A stretch of DNA of 64,000 nucleotides from Polytrichum commune (Eukaryota > Streptophyta > Polytrichopsida > Polytrichales > Polytrichaceae), in assembly GCA_950295325.1 (NCBI GenBank), contig OX485804.1, positions 21,144,001 through 21,208,000 of the forward strand, given 5' to 3'. Position 1 is the stretch's first letter. The number at the start of each line of letters is the position of its first letter. The notes beneath the pieces are model-generated. The model was not told the origin of the DNA, ran no database searches, and was given only the letters and a program-made list of their open reading frames with translations. Both the position numbers and the translations under genes were made by a program. Shown here in pieces: positions 10,001 through 21,218 of the stretch.

Positions 10001-13000
10001 TTTAGTTGTTTGATATAATTGTTGAGTTACATACTATGGATGAAAATGATTTTTTTCAGAGGAAATTGAAAGTGGATTTCATGTGTAATAAAGGCCTATT
10101 TAATTCATGTATATGCTTTGTATGTGTACTAGAGGCATATATCACATGAAATCGAAAAGATTAGTATAAATACATGAGTCCATTTCCTAGGATGCCATTA
10201 GATCGTGTACACTTGTTTTTCTTTATAAAACGTCTTGTGTATAGGGGGTTTAATTTCATAGTGACCCATGCACGTCATTTAGGTTTCCAATGAAGAGTCC
10301 ACTCCCTGGAGTTTAGGAACTAGGATTTTCATGTGATTCATGACCATTTATTCAACCCACATGTAGCAATATTTTGTGATGCCAAATGCATTGGGCTCAA
10401 CCACGTAACTAATGTAAATGATTCATTGTCTAATGTGAGGTTTATATACTTTTCAAACCTCATTGAGTCATGGATATTAAGGTCATATAAGGACAAACCT
10501 CCAAAACATTTAGAAATTGAACAATCGTTTGTTTGTTTGGTTGGTTGATTCTTTGGGAAAAAGAAGGTTGAGCGAGAATGCCCAACCATTGCATTCAATT
10601 CTAAATTAAGAAACATGATGTTAACGCACCTAGTGATTTGTTGTTGATTTTGGATGACATTGATGGAACATCCATTACTTAAAGTGAGTCTAATTGTATA
10701 TTAACGGAGACATACACATGATAAATTAAATTTGGAGTTCATGTACTTGTTCTAGTGGGGCTCCAAGTTCATTGACTTTAGTGGGTGTCTCTTGTATTAA
10801 GCTTGTTTTTGCTTTGAGATGTTGCTCAAAATGCTAAAGATGGTTGTTAATAATAACATCTAATGACCATAGTGTTCAAGCCTCATCCTCGAATTTGTCC
10901 CCATCCTTAAGCCTCAATGACCTCAGTCCACCGAGGGACCCACTGAGGGTCCAACCACATAGTGGAGGATCATTCTCCGAAGTTATATTTGAAGTCAAAT
11001 CACTGGACACTTTCATGAATCTATACGTTGGGACTTGAAAGACTATATAATATTTCAAGAACGATTGACACTTGAACTTCATCTATGCTCAAGGTTTAAA
11101 ACATTGGGGAAGCTTGCCTAATTCAGACCAACTAACTTCGTCTACCGTCATCTCACGCTAGGCCCAAAGAAAGGTATCCTACCATTATAGAGAGTCAAAG
11201 TATGGTATGTTGTTGATTATTCACAAACCCCGAATCTTCTCAATGGATTATACATGAAATTGATAAAGTAACAATCTCTAATATGTTCATAAAGTATCAT
11301 CGAAAATATAATCTTTATGTTTAAGCGACATACTTGTTCAAAAACACCTAGCCAACTAATCATAGCAAAAGATTAGGAAGGAATTATGTTGTCTTCGAAA
11401 CCACGCTTACATTGTCATATTTAGAGAGAATGTGTTTTTTATATTTGACACTTGCATCTCCAATGTAAGGACTACTATTCCTTCATGCCAGATGGGCTCC
11501 ACCTAACTCCAACACCTCCCCTCCCTCATTAGTTCATTGCATTGGGAACTTTGGGAACCTTGGGATCCCATTTATTGCATTTGTTCCCTAGTGCTCAATG
11601 AAAAGGCACCCCCTCGGTAATAGGACAACATACCTTATAGCTCTATGACTTCTATGTATGATAAACATGCATGGGTTCCCCTTACATCTTGTTGATAGAA
11701 CTTACACTGTGTACAAAATGATCAAACTAACTTTGGTTTGTTTGTTTGAACTTACTTTTTTTTCTTGCACAATTGCAAAGACACATTGAAAGGTGTCTTA
11801 CAACATCTAAGAGGCCCAAATTGGGCCTTTACATGCCATAAAAACATGTATTTAAGCTTCATATTTCCATTCAAGGGAATTAAGTTGAAAGTAACCCTAC
11901 CTAGAATTAACTTGAGATCCTTCAAATGTATTTTGTGAATTGCTTGAAGTATACCTAAGTTGATATTAGTGAAGATTTAAATTCAAATATGTAGCCTAAA
12001 TGACGTTGAATGCACATACATATGTTGCAGTTTGGTCATTAAAGTCGTGAACAAGTAAATATTCATTGTATCCTTGCCATGAGACACCATGTATAGAACA
12101 AGTTGTTTAACCCATAAATGTATAAATATGATTTATACACTTGATGAGGGCCCCATGAGGTTCATATAAATTGTGCGTTCTCAAGGAGGTCACTCCCTCT
12201 TTAATTAATGCATACACATGCGCTGATGACCTACTTATCGGGGGGCTATTTACCTTGCATAAAATATTATAAGGTATGGTATTTTTCATAATAAAGGTAA
12301 ATGCTTTTATTTTAATACACCCTATCAGTAATTATAATTATTTTGGGGGAATCATTTAAAAATACCCTATTTTACTTGTACTGCCAAATAAAATTGGAAA
12401 GAAGATTGCAATTCAAACAACGCGTTGAAATTTTCCCTCCCGGCACGTAGGTAGAGAACATTAACTCCACATTGGATACATTGGTTTAGTAACGTTCAAG
12501 CCAGCCAACCTGCAAAGTCATGCATCCAAGCTTCTTCAAAAGAAAATTACCTCTTTTCATCCACAAGCACTGCACAGACCCTACCCTATATCCGCTACCC
12601 CTAGTAATTGGTTCCACGTTATTTTACATATAATGACTAGATAAAAGACGCCATTATATGTGATGATATTTTACATGTAAACATGTTTCCTTAATTTAAA
12701 ACCTCCTATATTATATGTATGTTTTTTGCAAAATTTATCTACAATGAATATATTAGACCCTATTTTTTTTATCGCATGTTGTTTCTACGATTTTTGTTAG
12801 TGACCTCCCCAAATGTGCATAATTTGGTCAAACATTGAGACCCTATGTCCTTTGAGGGTTAAGTTTGTCAGGTATGCATGTTTATTTGCCTAAAGACTAA
12901 TATTCTATAGCTATTTAGTTTATCAAATTGAAGACTTAAGCTTGCATATTAAACTTGAATTGGGTTTAATACATGGTAAACCCACTTTATATTGATAAAG

Positions 13001-13400
13001 TGACTTGGCAACTCAAGTCAACTTTATACGGTAAACCATATGTCAAGTTATTATTGATGCATATTAAGCTTGAAGTTTAATTCAAGTAAATTTGTCAACT
13101 CTTCACATTTGAATATTGTTGCTCAAGTTCAACCCATGGGATGAAAATGTGACCTTAGGAAATAGAAATATATTGCCTAGTTATGGTTTGGGAACATTTA
13201 TTACAATTTTAAATATTTACTTATCATGAAGTTCTAATATGCAAAATAACTTTTACTTTGATTCTACTTTTTAGTATGCACTTTTGACTCTTATGAGAAA
13301 GAAAAAAGTTTAGATTTCAAAATATAAGAGACTTTCCTCCTCCATAGTTTCTACATTTTAAAGTCTTTGTCTCATGCTAACTGTTGAATTTCTCCCAAAG
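10001..13400. other. Intergenic, no gene seen
   Basis: 3.4 kb of AT-rich sequence with only short scattered open frames. I found no splice-linked coding exons, RNA genes or inverted-repeat elements that I could support. Confidence 0.55.
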
Positions 13401-13462
13401 GCATTAGAATAAATCCATGTAAAGTCCAAGAAGCGGATAATTTCATCACTCAAGTACACGGG

Positions 13463-14215
13463 ATGTCCATGGAACCTCTTCCTGAGATGTATGCGAGTAG
13501 ATTCGATGATTTTATTTCAATGATTCCCGTAGTAGAAGAAAATGAGATGTTACCATTTGAAGCTGAATCTCTTGGAGGCGTTGATATTAACGGTCCATAT
13601 GAAGTTCAAGACGAAGATATGATCACTAACATGCTCGAGTTGTCAATGGAACCTCTTCCTGAGATGTATGCGAGTAGCTTCAATGAATTTGATCTCGTAG
13701 TAGAAGAAATTGAGATTTTAACACTTGAAGATGAATATCTTGGAGGAGTTGAAGTTATGATTAACGGCTCATATGAAGTTCAAGACGAAGATATGATCAC
13801 TAACATGCTCGAGTTGTCAATGGAACCTCTTCCTGAGATGTATGCGAGTAGCTTCAATGAATTTGTTCTCGTAGCAGAAGAAATTGAGATTTTAACACTT
13901 GACGATGAATATCTTGGAGGAGTTGAAATTAACGGTCCATATGAAGTTCAAGACGAAGATATGATCACTAACATGCTCGAGTTGTCAATGGAACCTCTTC
14001 CTGAGATGTATGTGAGTAGCTTCAATGAATTTGTTCTCGTAGCAGAAGAAATTGAGATTTTACCACTTGAAGATGAATATCTTGGAGGAGTTGAAATTAA
14101 CGGCTCATATGAAGTTCAAGAAGAAGAGATCACTCACTTGCTTGAGTTGGCCATGGCACCTCTTCCTGAGATGTATGCGAGCAGCTTACTAGATGATGAA
14201 TCCAACGATACGTGA
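13463..14215 (+). CDS. Acidic tandem-repeat protein, uncharacterised
   Basis: A 250-residue open frame made almost entirely of a repeated unit. Repeats begin at 13469, 13646, 13820, 13988 and 14153, giving units of 59, 58, 56 and 55 residues and a short final copy. Each unit runs MEPLPEMYASSFNEF, a variable acidic stretch (EEIEIL.LEDEYLGG), INGxYEVQDEDMI and TNMLELS. Length changes are all multiples of three and the frame stays open, which suggests selection on the protein. The protein is strongly acidic with no signal peptide or membrane segment. The frame is open for about 23 codons before this ATG, back to a TGA near 13384, so an upstream exon joined at an AG near 13405 is possible. I do not recognise a family. 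The recurring PLPEMY and LELS words could be short linear binding motifs; that is inference. Confidence 0.6.
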   Translation: MSMEPLPEMYASRFDDFISMIPVVEENEMLPFEAESLGGVDINGPYEVQDEDMITNMLELSMEPLPEMYASSFNEFDLVVEEIEILTLEDEYLGGVEVMINGSYEVQDEDMITNMLELSMEPLPEMYASSFNEFVLVAEEIEILTLDDEYLGGVEINGPYEVQDEDMITNMLELSMEPLPEMYVSSFNEFVLVAEEIEILPLEDEYLGGVEINGSYEVQEEEITHLLELAMAPLPEMYASSLLDDESNDT

Positions 14216-15150
14216 ATAATAATTCCGTAAAGATTAGATGTGGGGTTACTTCCAATTATAGATGAGCAACCGATCTAGCATGTATTCAGTGGATTCATTC
14301 TTGAATGTCATGATAAAATAACAATTGATTTTGTGATCATGAAGAGTATCTTAATCATGCCACATCTTTACATATTCGAGTTCAACATTGCCTTCATTTG
14401 ATTTTGTAGAGTTATGTAGGTGTTGCTTGGTTTGTTTTTCATGTTCTACAACTTCTACTAATTAGATACACACATTGAAACTTGTGTTGCATAAGCAAAT
14501 CTACGACGAATCGTTAATTAGCATCATCTGTATTGAAAATAAGATCTTCCCTGACTTAGTTATGGTTATGAGAAATGCATGTTGGTTGATTCTTTGATTG
14601 AGTACATAGGTCCTCCCAACTATTTTCACTATTGAATGTGTGAGCAGTTAATCAAATCTGAAGACGTAGTCCAATCTCTTATTAACATGTGTGTTTATGA
14701 TGTTTGCTCCTTGATCTTCACCTAACCTCACACCAATCAAATATAGTTGCTCGATTAAAAAAAGTAACCGAATAACACCTGCCTACCAGAATTTATGTTA
14801 TTTAAAGGACAAACACATGACACGCGTCGAACCCGAGTCGCTTCCTAGAGAGAGGATTTATTTGTCTACAACGTTGACATGTTTGAATGAGACAATGTTC
14901 ATTCAAACTCCTTTTGAGTATGACATGAAACTTCTGATTGCATATAGTCAAGTTTTACATAGAGGTTGGATGTAATCCTCATTTTACCTAATTAATTTGC
15001 ATAATGAATCTAAATCCTTTGAGAAATCCTGTTGATCAATTGTCAAATTGATGTTCTTAGATTTGCCATGTGCTGATGATGATATCAAAGTTTTCAATAC
15101 AAGAAATTGCAAAGTCACAAATAGATTGAGCACGCTGGTGTCAAATTGGA
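14216..15150. other. Intergenic, no gene seen
   Basis: Presumably the 3' region of the repeat-protein ORF followed by intergenic DNA. Near 14710-14810 is a decayed copy of the dispersed repeat phrase (CACCAATCAAATATAGTTGC then AAGTAACCGAATAACACCT). Confidence 0.5.
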
Positions 15151-15156
15151 ACCCAG

Positions 15157-15215
15157 AAGAAGAAGAAGAAGAAGAAGAAGAAGAACTCCAACCCCCAAAA
15201 AGGGGGGGGGGGGCG
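15157..15215. repeat. (GAA)n and C/G homopolymer at LINE 3' border
   Basis: About nine GAA triplets followed by a short AACTCCAACCCCCAAAAA link and a G run. It sits where the 3' end of the minus-strand LINE should be, so it may be or include the element's 3' tail. Confidence 0.7.
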
Positions 15216-15384
15216 GAGTGAATAGAGTGTCTGTTCGTAGGACATCCTTGGCCATACCCCAGGGTAGTGGCGTTGGATGTAATACTACTTCACCCTTTTC
15301 AGGGAGTAGACACTATGTTAGTAGCAAGTGACTTTTTACCGGTTTTAACCGGTGGCATGGGTTTTGGGGGAAAGTATGTGGGGC

Positions 15385-16042
15385 CTATGTGATTAAGTGT
15401 GGTTTTGTAGGTCGATTTACAGATTGTCTATTTTCTAGCCGTCTTTTATGGATTAAAATTGAGTGTGCATATTGTATGGCAATTGTGTTGATTTGTTTAA
15501 ATGTGTTTTTAATTTGTGATGGGGGAAGTTTAAACTTTGTTTCTAATGCGTTCAAAGAGGGGATGTGAGTTGTGGCTCTGGTACCTGATGCTAATACTAT
15601 GAGTGGAGCTGCATTCCAGCCTCTTGCATTGAGGTTGTTAATGAGTGGTTGGTATTTAGTAGTTTTTCTTTCTCTTGTTTCGGCTGAGAACCTGTCATTG
15701 CAGTGTGTGAATTCGATGAATTGTATGGTGACTTCTGGTGTGGGTGTTTCTGGTGGCGGGGAGTTGTATGGATGCCCAATGACACATAATATGTCGGGTT
15801 TGAGTCTAGCATTGCAATGACATCTTTGGGTACTACATGTGCATGGCAGTAACCAGCTAGGTACTGTGTTTTCTTGTGGGGATTCATTGTATGTGCCAGC
15901 ATTCATGAGTATATAGTGCCGGGTTACTTTATTTGAGACAAGGAGTTTTCGAATCTCCCAGACTGCTTTGTTGTGTCTGTTTGTGATTAGTGCGTGGATA
16001 TGCTGTTGTTTGCATTTAAGGAGTATGTGTAGCCATGTGTCA
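15385..16042 (-). pseudogene. LINE restriction-like endonuclease domain
   Basis: After the zinc knuckle's last cysteine (HILLKC, just left of the insertion) the frame continues to a CTCSTQRCHC cysteine cluster, then KPDI, a strand with FIEFTHCNDRF, RKTTKYQPL and a GTRATTHIPS segment, ending at 15385. The KPD..E/D..K..KY pattern is that of the restriction-like (PD-(D/E)xK) nucleases at the C-terminus of R2-, NeSL- and Dualen-type LINEs, which nick the target DNA to prime reverse transcription. The candidate metal-binding residues (PD, E and K) are still present, so this domain itself is intact, although the element is broken elsewhere. Confidence 0.7.
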
Positions 16043-16050
16043 GCTTCTGG
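16043..16050. repeat. 8-bp target-site duplication, left (GCTTCTGG)
   Basis: GCTTCTGG immediately precedes the hAT-type element and is repeated exactly at 16620-16627 on its other side. Confidence 0.95.
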
Positions 16051-16619
16051 CAGGGTTGTCTATCCCAACGTCATGACGTGTCGTGTCGTGACAGACCCCT
16101 CCGTCACGACACAATAGGGTCCACGTAGGGTCAACCTAGGGGGCAGCTAGTAGGGTGGGTAAAATACTTACTTTCTTGCCAAGGTGGCGTCCTATGTGGC
16201 AGAAAAGGCCGACGTGGACGTAGATATGCCTAGTGCCAGGTAAACCATTTTGCCATTCTGTTATCATTCTGTTAAAATCAAAGCAGTAAAATATGACTAA
16301 GGAGTGTGTGGGGTGGGGACGAGGGTGGGGCGGACGGGGGGGGGGGGGGGGGGGGGGGGTTGGGAACGAGGCGGACCGGGGGCGGGAACGGGGGCGGACG
16401 GGGGCTAGTAATTTTTTCCCCACTTTACCTCTACTTTGCTGACATGTCATCACACGTGGACATCTTACATCCTACGTGTCCGAAATGGGGTAATGTAATT
16501 ACACACAGAACTCAGTAAAATTCAAGTCCGTCAGGATAAAGACAACATCCGGCATAATGTCGTGACGGCACGACATTATGTCGAGATTAGCCTCCGTCAC
16601 GACACAATAGACAACCCTG
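16051..16619. mobile_element. Non-autonomous hAT-type element inserted in LINE
   Basis: 569 bp starting CAGGGTTGTCTAT and ending ATAGACAACCCTG, a perfect 13-bp terminal inverted repeat with the CAGGG start typical of hAT elements, flanked by a perfect 8-bp duplication. Subterminal copies of CCGTCACGACACAATAG in both ends and TGTCGTGACGG motifs are likely transposase-binding repeats. Removing it and one duplication restores the LINE reading frame across PEADTW. The interior carries G-rich tracts and no transposase. Confidence 0.95.
16336..16359 (+). repeat. 24-base G homopolymer
   Basis: An unbroken run of G within a G-rich stretch (about 16309-16410) that also has several GGGG and GGGCGG tracts. 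It is capable of forming G-quadruplexes, and a length likely to be unreliable in sequencing. Confidence 0.95.
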
Positions 16620-17009
16620 GCTTCTGGTGAGTTGCAAATTGGGCATGTGGTGGATTGGTATGCGTTTCGTCCAAAGAAGAGTTGTTTCCGGGCATGCCCC
16701 ATATATTGTCCGGTTCTAGATTTCATTAAACATGTTTTTTGTTTATCTGTGATGACCGGGTTGTTCCAAAAGTCATTTGATAAGTCTTTGTCAATGTCTT
16801 TGTTGTTAAGCCATTTGTGTAGTTGGTATGTTTGGGTTGCTACAATTGTTAGATTGTGCTTTTTGTCATATTTGAGGATGTATTTACCAAGGTGACGGAT
16901 TGGGCCTTTATCTGGTGTGTCTTGCATTGAGTGCCACCAGTCTTTTTGGAGGTAGTATGGTGTGGGGTGGGCATGTTCGTATGTTTCCACTGCGTCCCTA
17001 TGTATTAAT

Positions 17010-17435
17010 GTACATCCCATTTTGGCTAGTTTATCTGCGTGTTCATTGCCACTTATGTTTGTGTGGGCTTTGACTTTATGTAGTGTGGTGATTTGTGTGC
17101 GGGATTGTAACATCTTAATTATGGATTCAAGTATTTTTTTGTCTGGGTGACTATTGTGTAGGGTGGGATGTTTTATCTGTGAGTTTAGGAGGTATAGGAT
17201 ATTGAGGCAATATGTGAAAATGTGTGCTGGTTCATTTCGATATGTGGTAGTGAGGAGGTGGAGGGTGTGGTGTATAGCCATGAGTTCTGCTCGTAGGATA
17301 TTTTGGAGTCCTGGTAATCTTTCTGCGATTTCTAGATTTTTGAAAGGGTTATATATGCCATATCCTGTTTTTTCTCTCCTCCAATGTTCTTGGGTTATAG
17401 CTTTGGGAGGTATAAATGATCCATCCGTGTAATAA
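17010..17435 (-). pseudogene. LINE RNase H domain
   Basis: On the minus strand the domain opens with YTDGSF (about 17429-17418), continues to TGYGIYNP and LRAELMAIH (17290-17270), and ends at KAHTNISGNEHADKLAKMG (about 17060-17010). First Asp, Glu and last Asp of the RNase H active site are visible. The position expected to hold the middle Asp (IFTDS in relatives) reads IFTYC here, so the catalytic set is broken. The domain would remove the RNA strand during reverse transcription. Confidence 0.85.
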
Positions 17436-18494
17436 CAAAATTGTGGTTGGTATTTAAGGGATAGGCAAATGTTTTGATTGTTGATTAATGGGATATTGTT
17501 GGTTTAGGTCGTAGGGGGAGGAGGCAGGTATGTGAGTTGGGACCATTTCTTATTGCAATTTACTGGTGTGTCCATGGGTGTTGGTGGTACATTTGTGTTA
17601 AACATAGTGGGTATTTGTAGGGTGTGGCCAATAAAGTTCATTCGTTGTGCATATCCTCTTGGTTCGAGGGGTGAGGTTTTGTGGTGTATGCACAGTACTT
17701 GGATGTCACGGCTTTCTATTCGGGGTTCAATTCGTAGTTCTGGTGGTATTGTGGGTTCATCATATGTAATAGTATCTGCCTTGAAGTGTGTGATGATGTG
17801 TGAATCTAAGAAAGGGCCTACATGTGGATGGAGGTTATGGTACCAGTTAGGGTCAGTTGTTGTGAGTATTGTAATTGTGTCTGGGTTGTTTTTGGCTGCA
17901 AGTCGTGCCCAGTGCAAGGTTTGTTGGGTGTTTTTTTTCTTCTGAATGTGGGTGGGCATACCCGTTCCCTATCCATTTGTGTTGGAATGCGGTCCCTATT
18001 GACCCAAATACTTTGTCTCTGGTACATGGGGAGGATAATTGTTTTAGTGAGGTAGGGCATGTTACCGGTGATGAGAAGTATGAGTATGTGATTTGAAATG
18101 AGTCTATAATGTGTTCAAGGATAGCATTAGGGAGTGTGTATTGGGAGAATTTGAGGGGGTCATTTTTGGGCATTCTATATTTGTATCGTTGGTACAACCA
18201 TGCAACTTCCTTTTCAAAGGATTGTATGGGGGGTGTTAAGCTTTGCGATTGGTGTAATGCATTTTGGTATTGTTCCCATAGCCACTGTAATATTTGTTCA
18301 GGGATGGTAATTATGTGGCACCCATCATCATCGTATATATGTGATGCACCGTGTTGACTTTAGATGGTGGCATGTGTGCATGTGACATCGTTATCTGGGT
18401 TACATTCGTTAATATGAATGTGACATAGTGGTAGGATTTGGGAGGGGGGGAATGTGTCTAGTGTCTCTTGTTTGTTCTTTGTGGAAGTTGAAGT

Positions 18495-19652
18495 TTAAAA
18501 TGTTGTGAAATGTTGGTTTTGTTTATGAGTATAATATTGTGTTAGTAGTAGGATGTTATGGTTTATGGTATTTTGGTTCTCCCATGGGAATAAATCTTTT
18601 TGGGGTAGCCACTTGTTATATATTATTTCGTTTGGGAGTGTCCATTGGCATAAAAAAGATGTATATTTTTTGGTAATTTTGTTTTTATCTTTGTAAATGT
18701 GGGGGCGGTCATTTATTATGGAGTGTATTGGGAATTGTATGTGGTTTTTTTTTATGTGAAGGGGTGGTTTTGGATATTCGGGTGGTGGAGGCGGAGGGGG
18801 GTGTTCATTATGTCTTCTTGTTCTTGTGGTTATGAGGTGGTTTTGTATTATGTATGCATTTTTGAGGGTGTTTGGTGTGGCATGCGTTAGACAATTATTT
18901 GGGTATTGGTTGTGACATGATGGTTCGCAAAAAAATATTCGGGGTTGGTCAAAGGCGGCTTTGATTGTTTTAGTGGGTGTGTCGTAGTAGGTTTTGAATT
19001 CATCGTTGGTCATTAGTTGTGTGCCATTCGGTTGTATTATTTGTTTAAGTTCGGTTATGTTGTGGAGTATTAATTTATGTAAATATTTTAGGGATGTTGT
19101 GGGAGTTATTGTAGGGATATTTTGTGCTTGACACATCCATTGTGTTTCGAGTGGTGTAGGGAGGAGGGGAAATTTTTCGAGTGTACTTCTTAGGTGGGCG
19201 CCACTAGTTATTTTGAGTAAAAATAGTGTTCTTGTGATTGGTGATCGTATACAATCATGTTGGGATATGCGTGGTATGCTTAGTGATCCGCTATGTTTGG
19301 TAAGTATGTGTTTTGTTAGTCTTTTGTATATGTTACCAAGTCTCCCTTTGTCATTGCGGGCATTAATGAGTTGTTCGCCTATGCATGTAATGTATGCGTT
19401 TTTTAGGGAGAAGGCTTCTGTGCCAAACATATTTTGGGGGAGTTGTGTAACTGCGTTTGACATACATTTTGGAAGACCACATATTGTTTTGTGTAGAGCG
19501 ATTACTCTTTTATCGAGTTTCTTAATGGCAGGTAGTGAGTATGGGACGGCATAGAAGCTATAGGCGATGCCGGCTCTTATTGGAACCCATATGACACATG
19601 GTACCACATTGTTGGTTAAAATCTTCACCCTAGATTTCAAATCAATGTACAC
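18495..19652 (-). pseudogene. LINE reverse transcriptase C-terminal part and linker
   Basis: A 385-codon open frame. Its first part resembles the thumb region downstream of the reverse-transcriptase palm (RVKILTNNVVPCV, YAVPYSLPAIKKLDKRVIALHKTICGLPKC, LPQNMFGTEAFSL). The remainder is a linker with a proline run. The palm with the catalytic Asp pair is absent because the copy is truncated near 19655. Confidence 0.75.
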
Positions 19653-20560
19653 GCGTGTGAGGCGCTACCCCAAACTCTATAAAAGTAGGCTGTAATCTTC
19701 AATTCCTTCATGTCAAAGTGAGTCTGAATAGGGATCATCCCGGTAGCTAGCAATTAAGAAGATCCTTTTATTACATTATCTAAAGTATAGTTTTCAATGT
19801 TCCTTAGTGGTAGTTGGTGACACCACGGACAATGATTAGTGGAATTCGCACCTGGACCAGAATTGGAATAGTCTCCATAGATCACATTGCTGGTGTTCAT
19901 AACCTTCACATTTGTGGAGTATGTATTACCCAAGAATCCAATGTGACCAACCCAAAGGTGATCACTAGTTTGCCCACCTGAGAGATGATGAAGACAGTTA
20001 TCATCTTTAATTTAACGATTCATTCAGTTAACTAACCTTCCTACCATTTTTAGACGAGGTCAGATGGTTCCAGGGTTAACTATGACCGATCATATGTCCT
20101 ACAGTAAGTGGAAGAATTGTTTGATGTGTTTTCATCCCTCGGAGGTACAATCATGTCGAAAATCAGTATCTACCATTCAAACAGTACAGTTTAGAGTCTG
20201 GACTCTGGAGAGAAAGACTTACTGACACAGGCCGTGAACTTGGTGGAAAGAATGTTTTTGGAGCTTCTATTTCGAGTGGTGATCGTCACCCAGAGACATC
20301 AAGCACTTCTTGTCAAGTGGCACTGTAACCTGCTCTTTATATGGTCCCCTTTTGATGTGTATGACGTAGCTTCCACTCAGATTGCTCGGAGCACTATTTA
20401 CGGCTGCTTTTACAGACGAGCAATCTCCAAATCCGTCGACACAACCACAACACCGCAGTACACTAGTGTTCGTACTCTGTCACAGGTGACAGTCTTTCTT
20501 CAACCACGTTGGAAATTTCTCGTCAGGAATGTCTTCGTCCAAGATTACCTGCCGTGTCGG

Positions 20561-20715
20561 TGATGAGTCCTCTGCCACTATGGAACCCTGCCGAGGTTAA
20601 CAAATGGATGTGATGGTAATTACGGTAACTGCGGCTAAAATGAGTCCTCTGCCACTGTGGATTCCTGCCGAGGTTAAGAGATGGATGTGATGGTAATTAC
20701 GGTAATTTCTGCCGA
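20561..20715. repeat. 77-bp tandem duplication
   Basis: 'GATGAGTCCTCTGCCACT' and 'GGATGTGATGGTAATTACGG' occur at 20561 and about 77 bp later in the same order, with few mismatches. The duplication lies in the non-coding gap of the pectin methylesterase pseudogene. Confidence 0.9.
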
Positions 20716-21173
20716 AATATGCAAACATTGAATGAAACTTTAGTTGCTGTTGAATAGGAATCGTTAGGGTTAAGAAATGTAAAGCACAAGATTTAATCAA
20801 CTGCAATATGCAGTATACATAATCTCTGGTAGGGCCAGATGAATATATGGAGTAGAATTAGAACCCTCCATCCGGCTTCTAAGGGTCAGGAAGATTATGG
20901 ATCGTAGATTAGAACCGCGTAGTGATGAGGATTATCCTGGCAGTGTTTAGCAATTGCACTATTCCTAAATTATTTGTTACCTTCTGGGAGCAACAATTTG
21001 GTATGTTGAATGTTAGATTATATTAGGGACTCATTTTGCGACTTTGGAATGCATAACAAATTTACTGCCGGTCTCAGTAAATTTCAATGTAATTTGCTAT
21101 AGTGACAGAGATTCCGTACCTTGAAGCCAACTTCTGGTCCCTTGTTGAGATGACATCCAAGAGCGATCATCGG

Positions 21174-21218
21174 AAGTATGAGAGACTTGCAGAAAAGAAT
21201 TGCAAGTCTCTCATACTT
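21174..21218. repeat. 18-bp perfect inverted repeat
   Basis: AAGTATGAGAGACTTGCA at 21174-21191 is followed after 9 bases by its reverse complement at 21201-21218. It lies in the linker of the pectin methylesterase pseudogene, where no hairpin is expected, and looks like a templated inversion or a repair scar. Confidence 0.95.

Larger units (their letters stand above)
15190..19655 (-). mobile_element. 5'-truncated LINE with RT thumb, RNase H, CCHC and restriction-like endonuclease
   Basis: Read on the minus strand, the element begins inside the end of a reverse transcriptase (19652 onwards, with AGIAYSFYAVPYSLPAIKKL and ICGLPKC), passes through a long linker, then RNase H (about 17435-17010), a CPIC..HILLKC zinc knuckle (split by an insertion) and a C-terminal endonuclease-like domain (about 15870-15420). 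The catalytic palm of the reverse transcriptase and everything upstream is missing, as expected from incomplete reverse transcription. Several frame breaks between 17950 and 18495 make it a dead copy. No target duplication was found. The domain order is unusual (see findings). Confidence 0.85.

Noticed and set aside
16136-16518. Pro- or Gly-rich open frames on both strands
   Set aside because: They run across the G homopolymer inside the hAT element and are not coding.
17154-18357. Several plus-strand frames of 75-137 codons
   Set aside because: Antisense to the LINE coding region.
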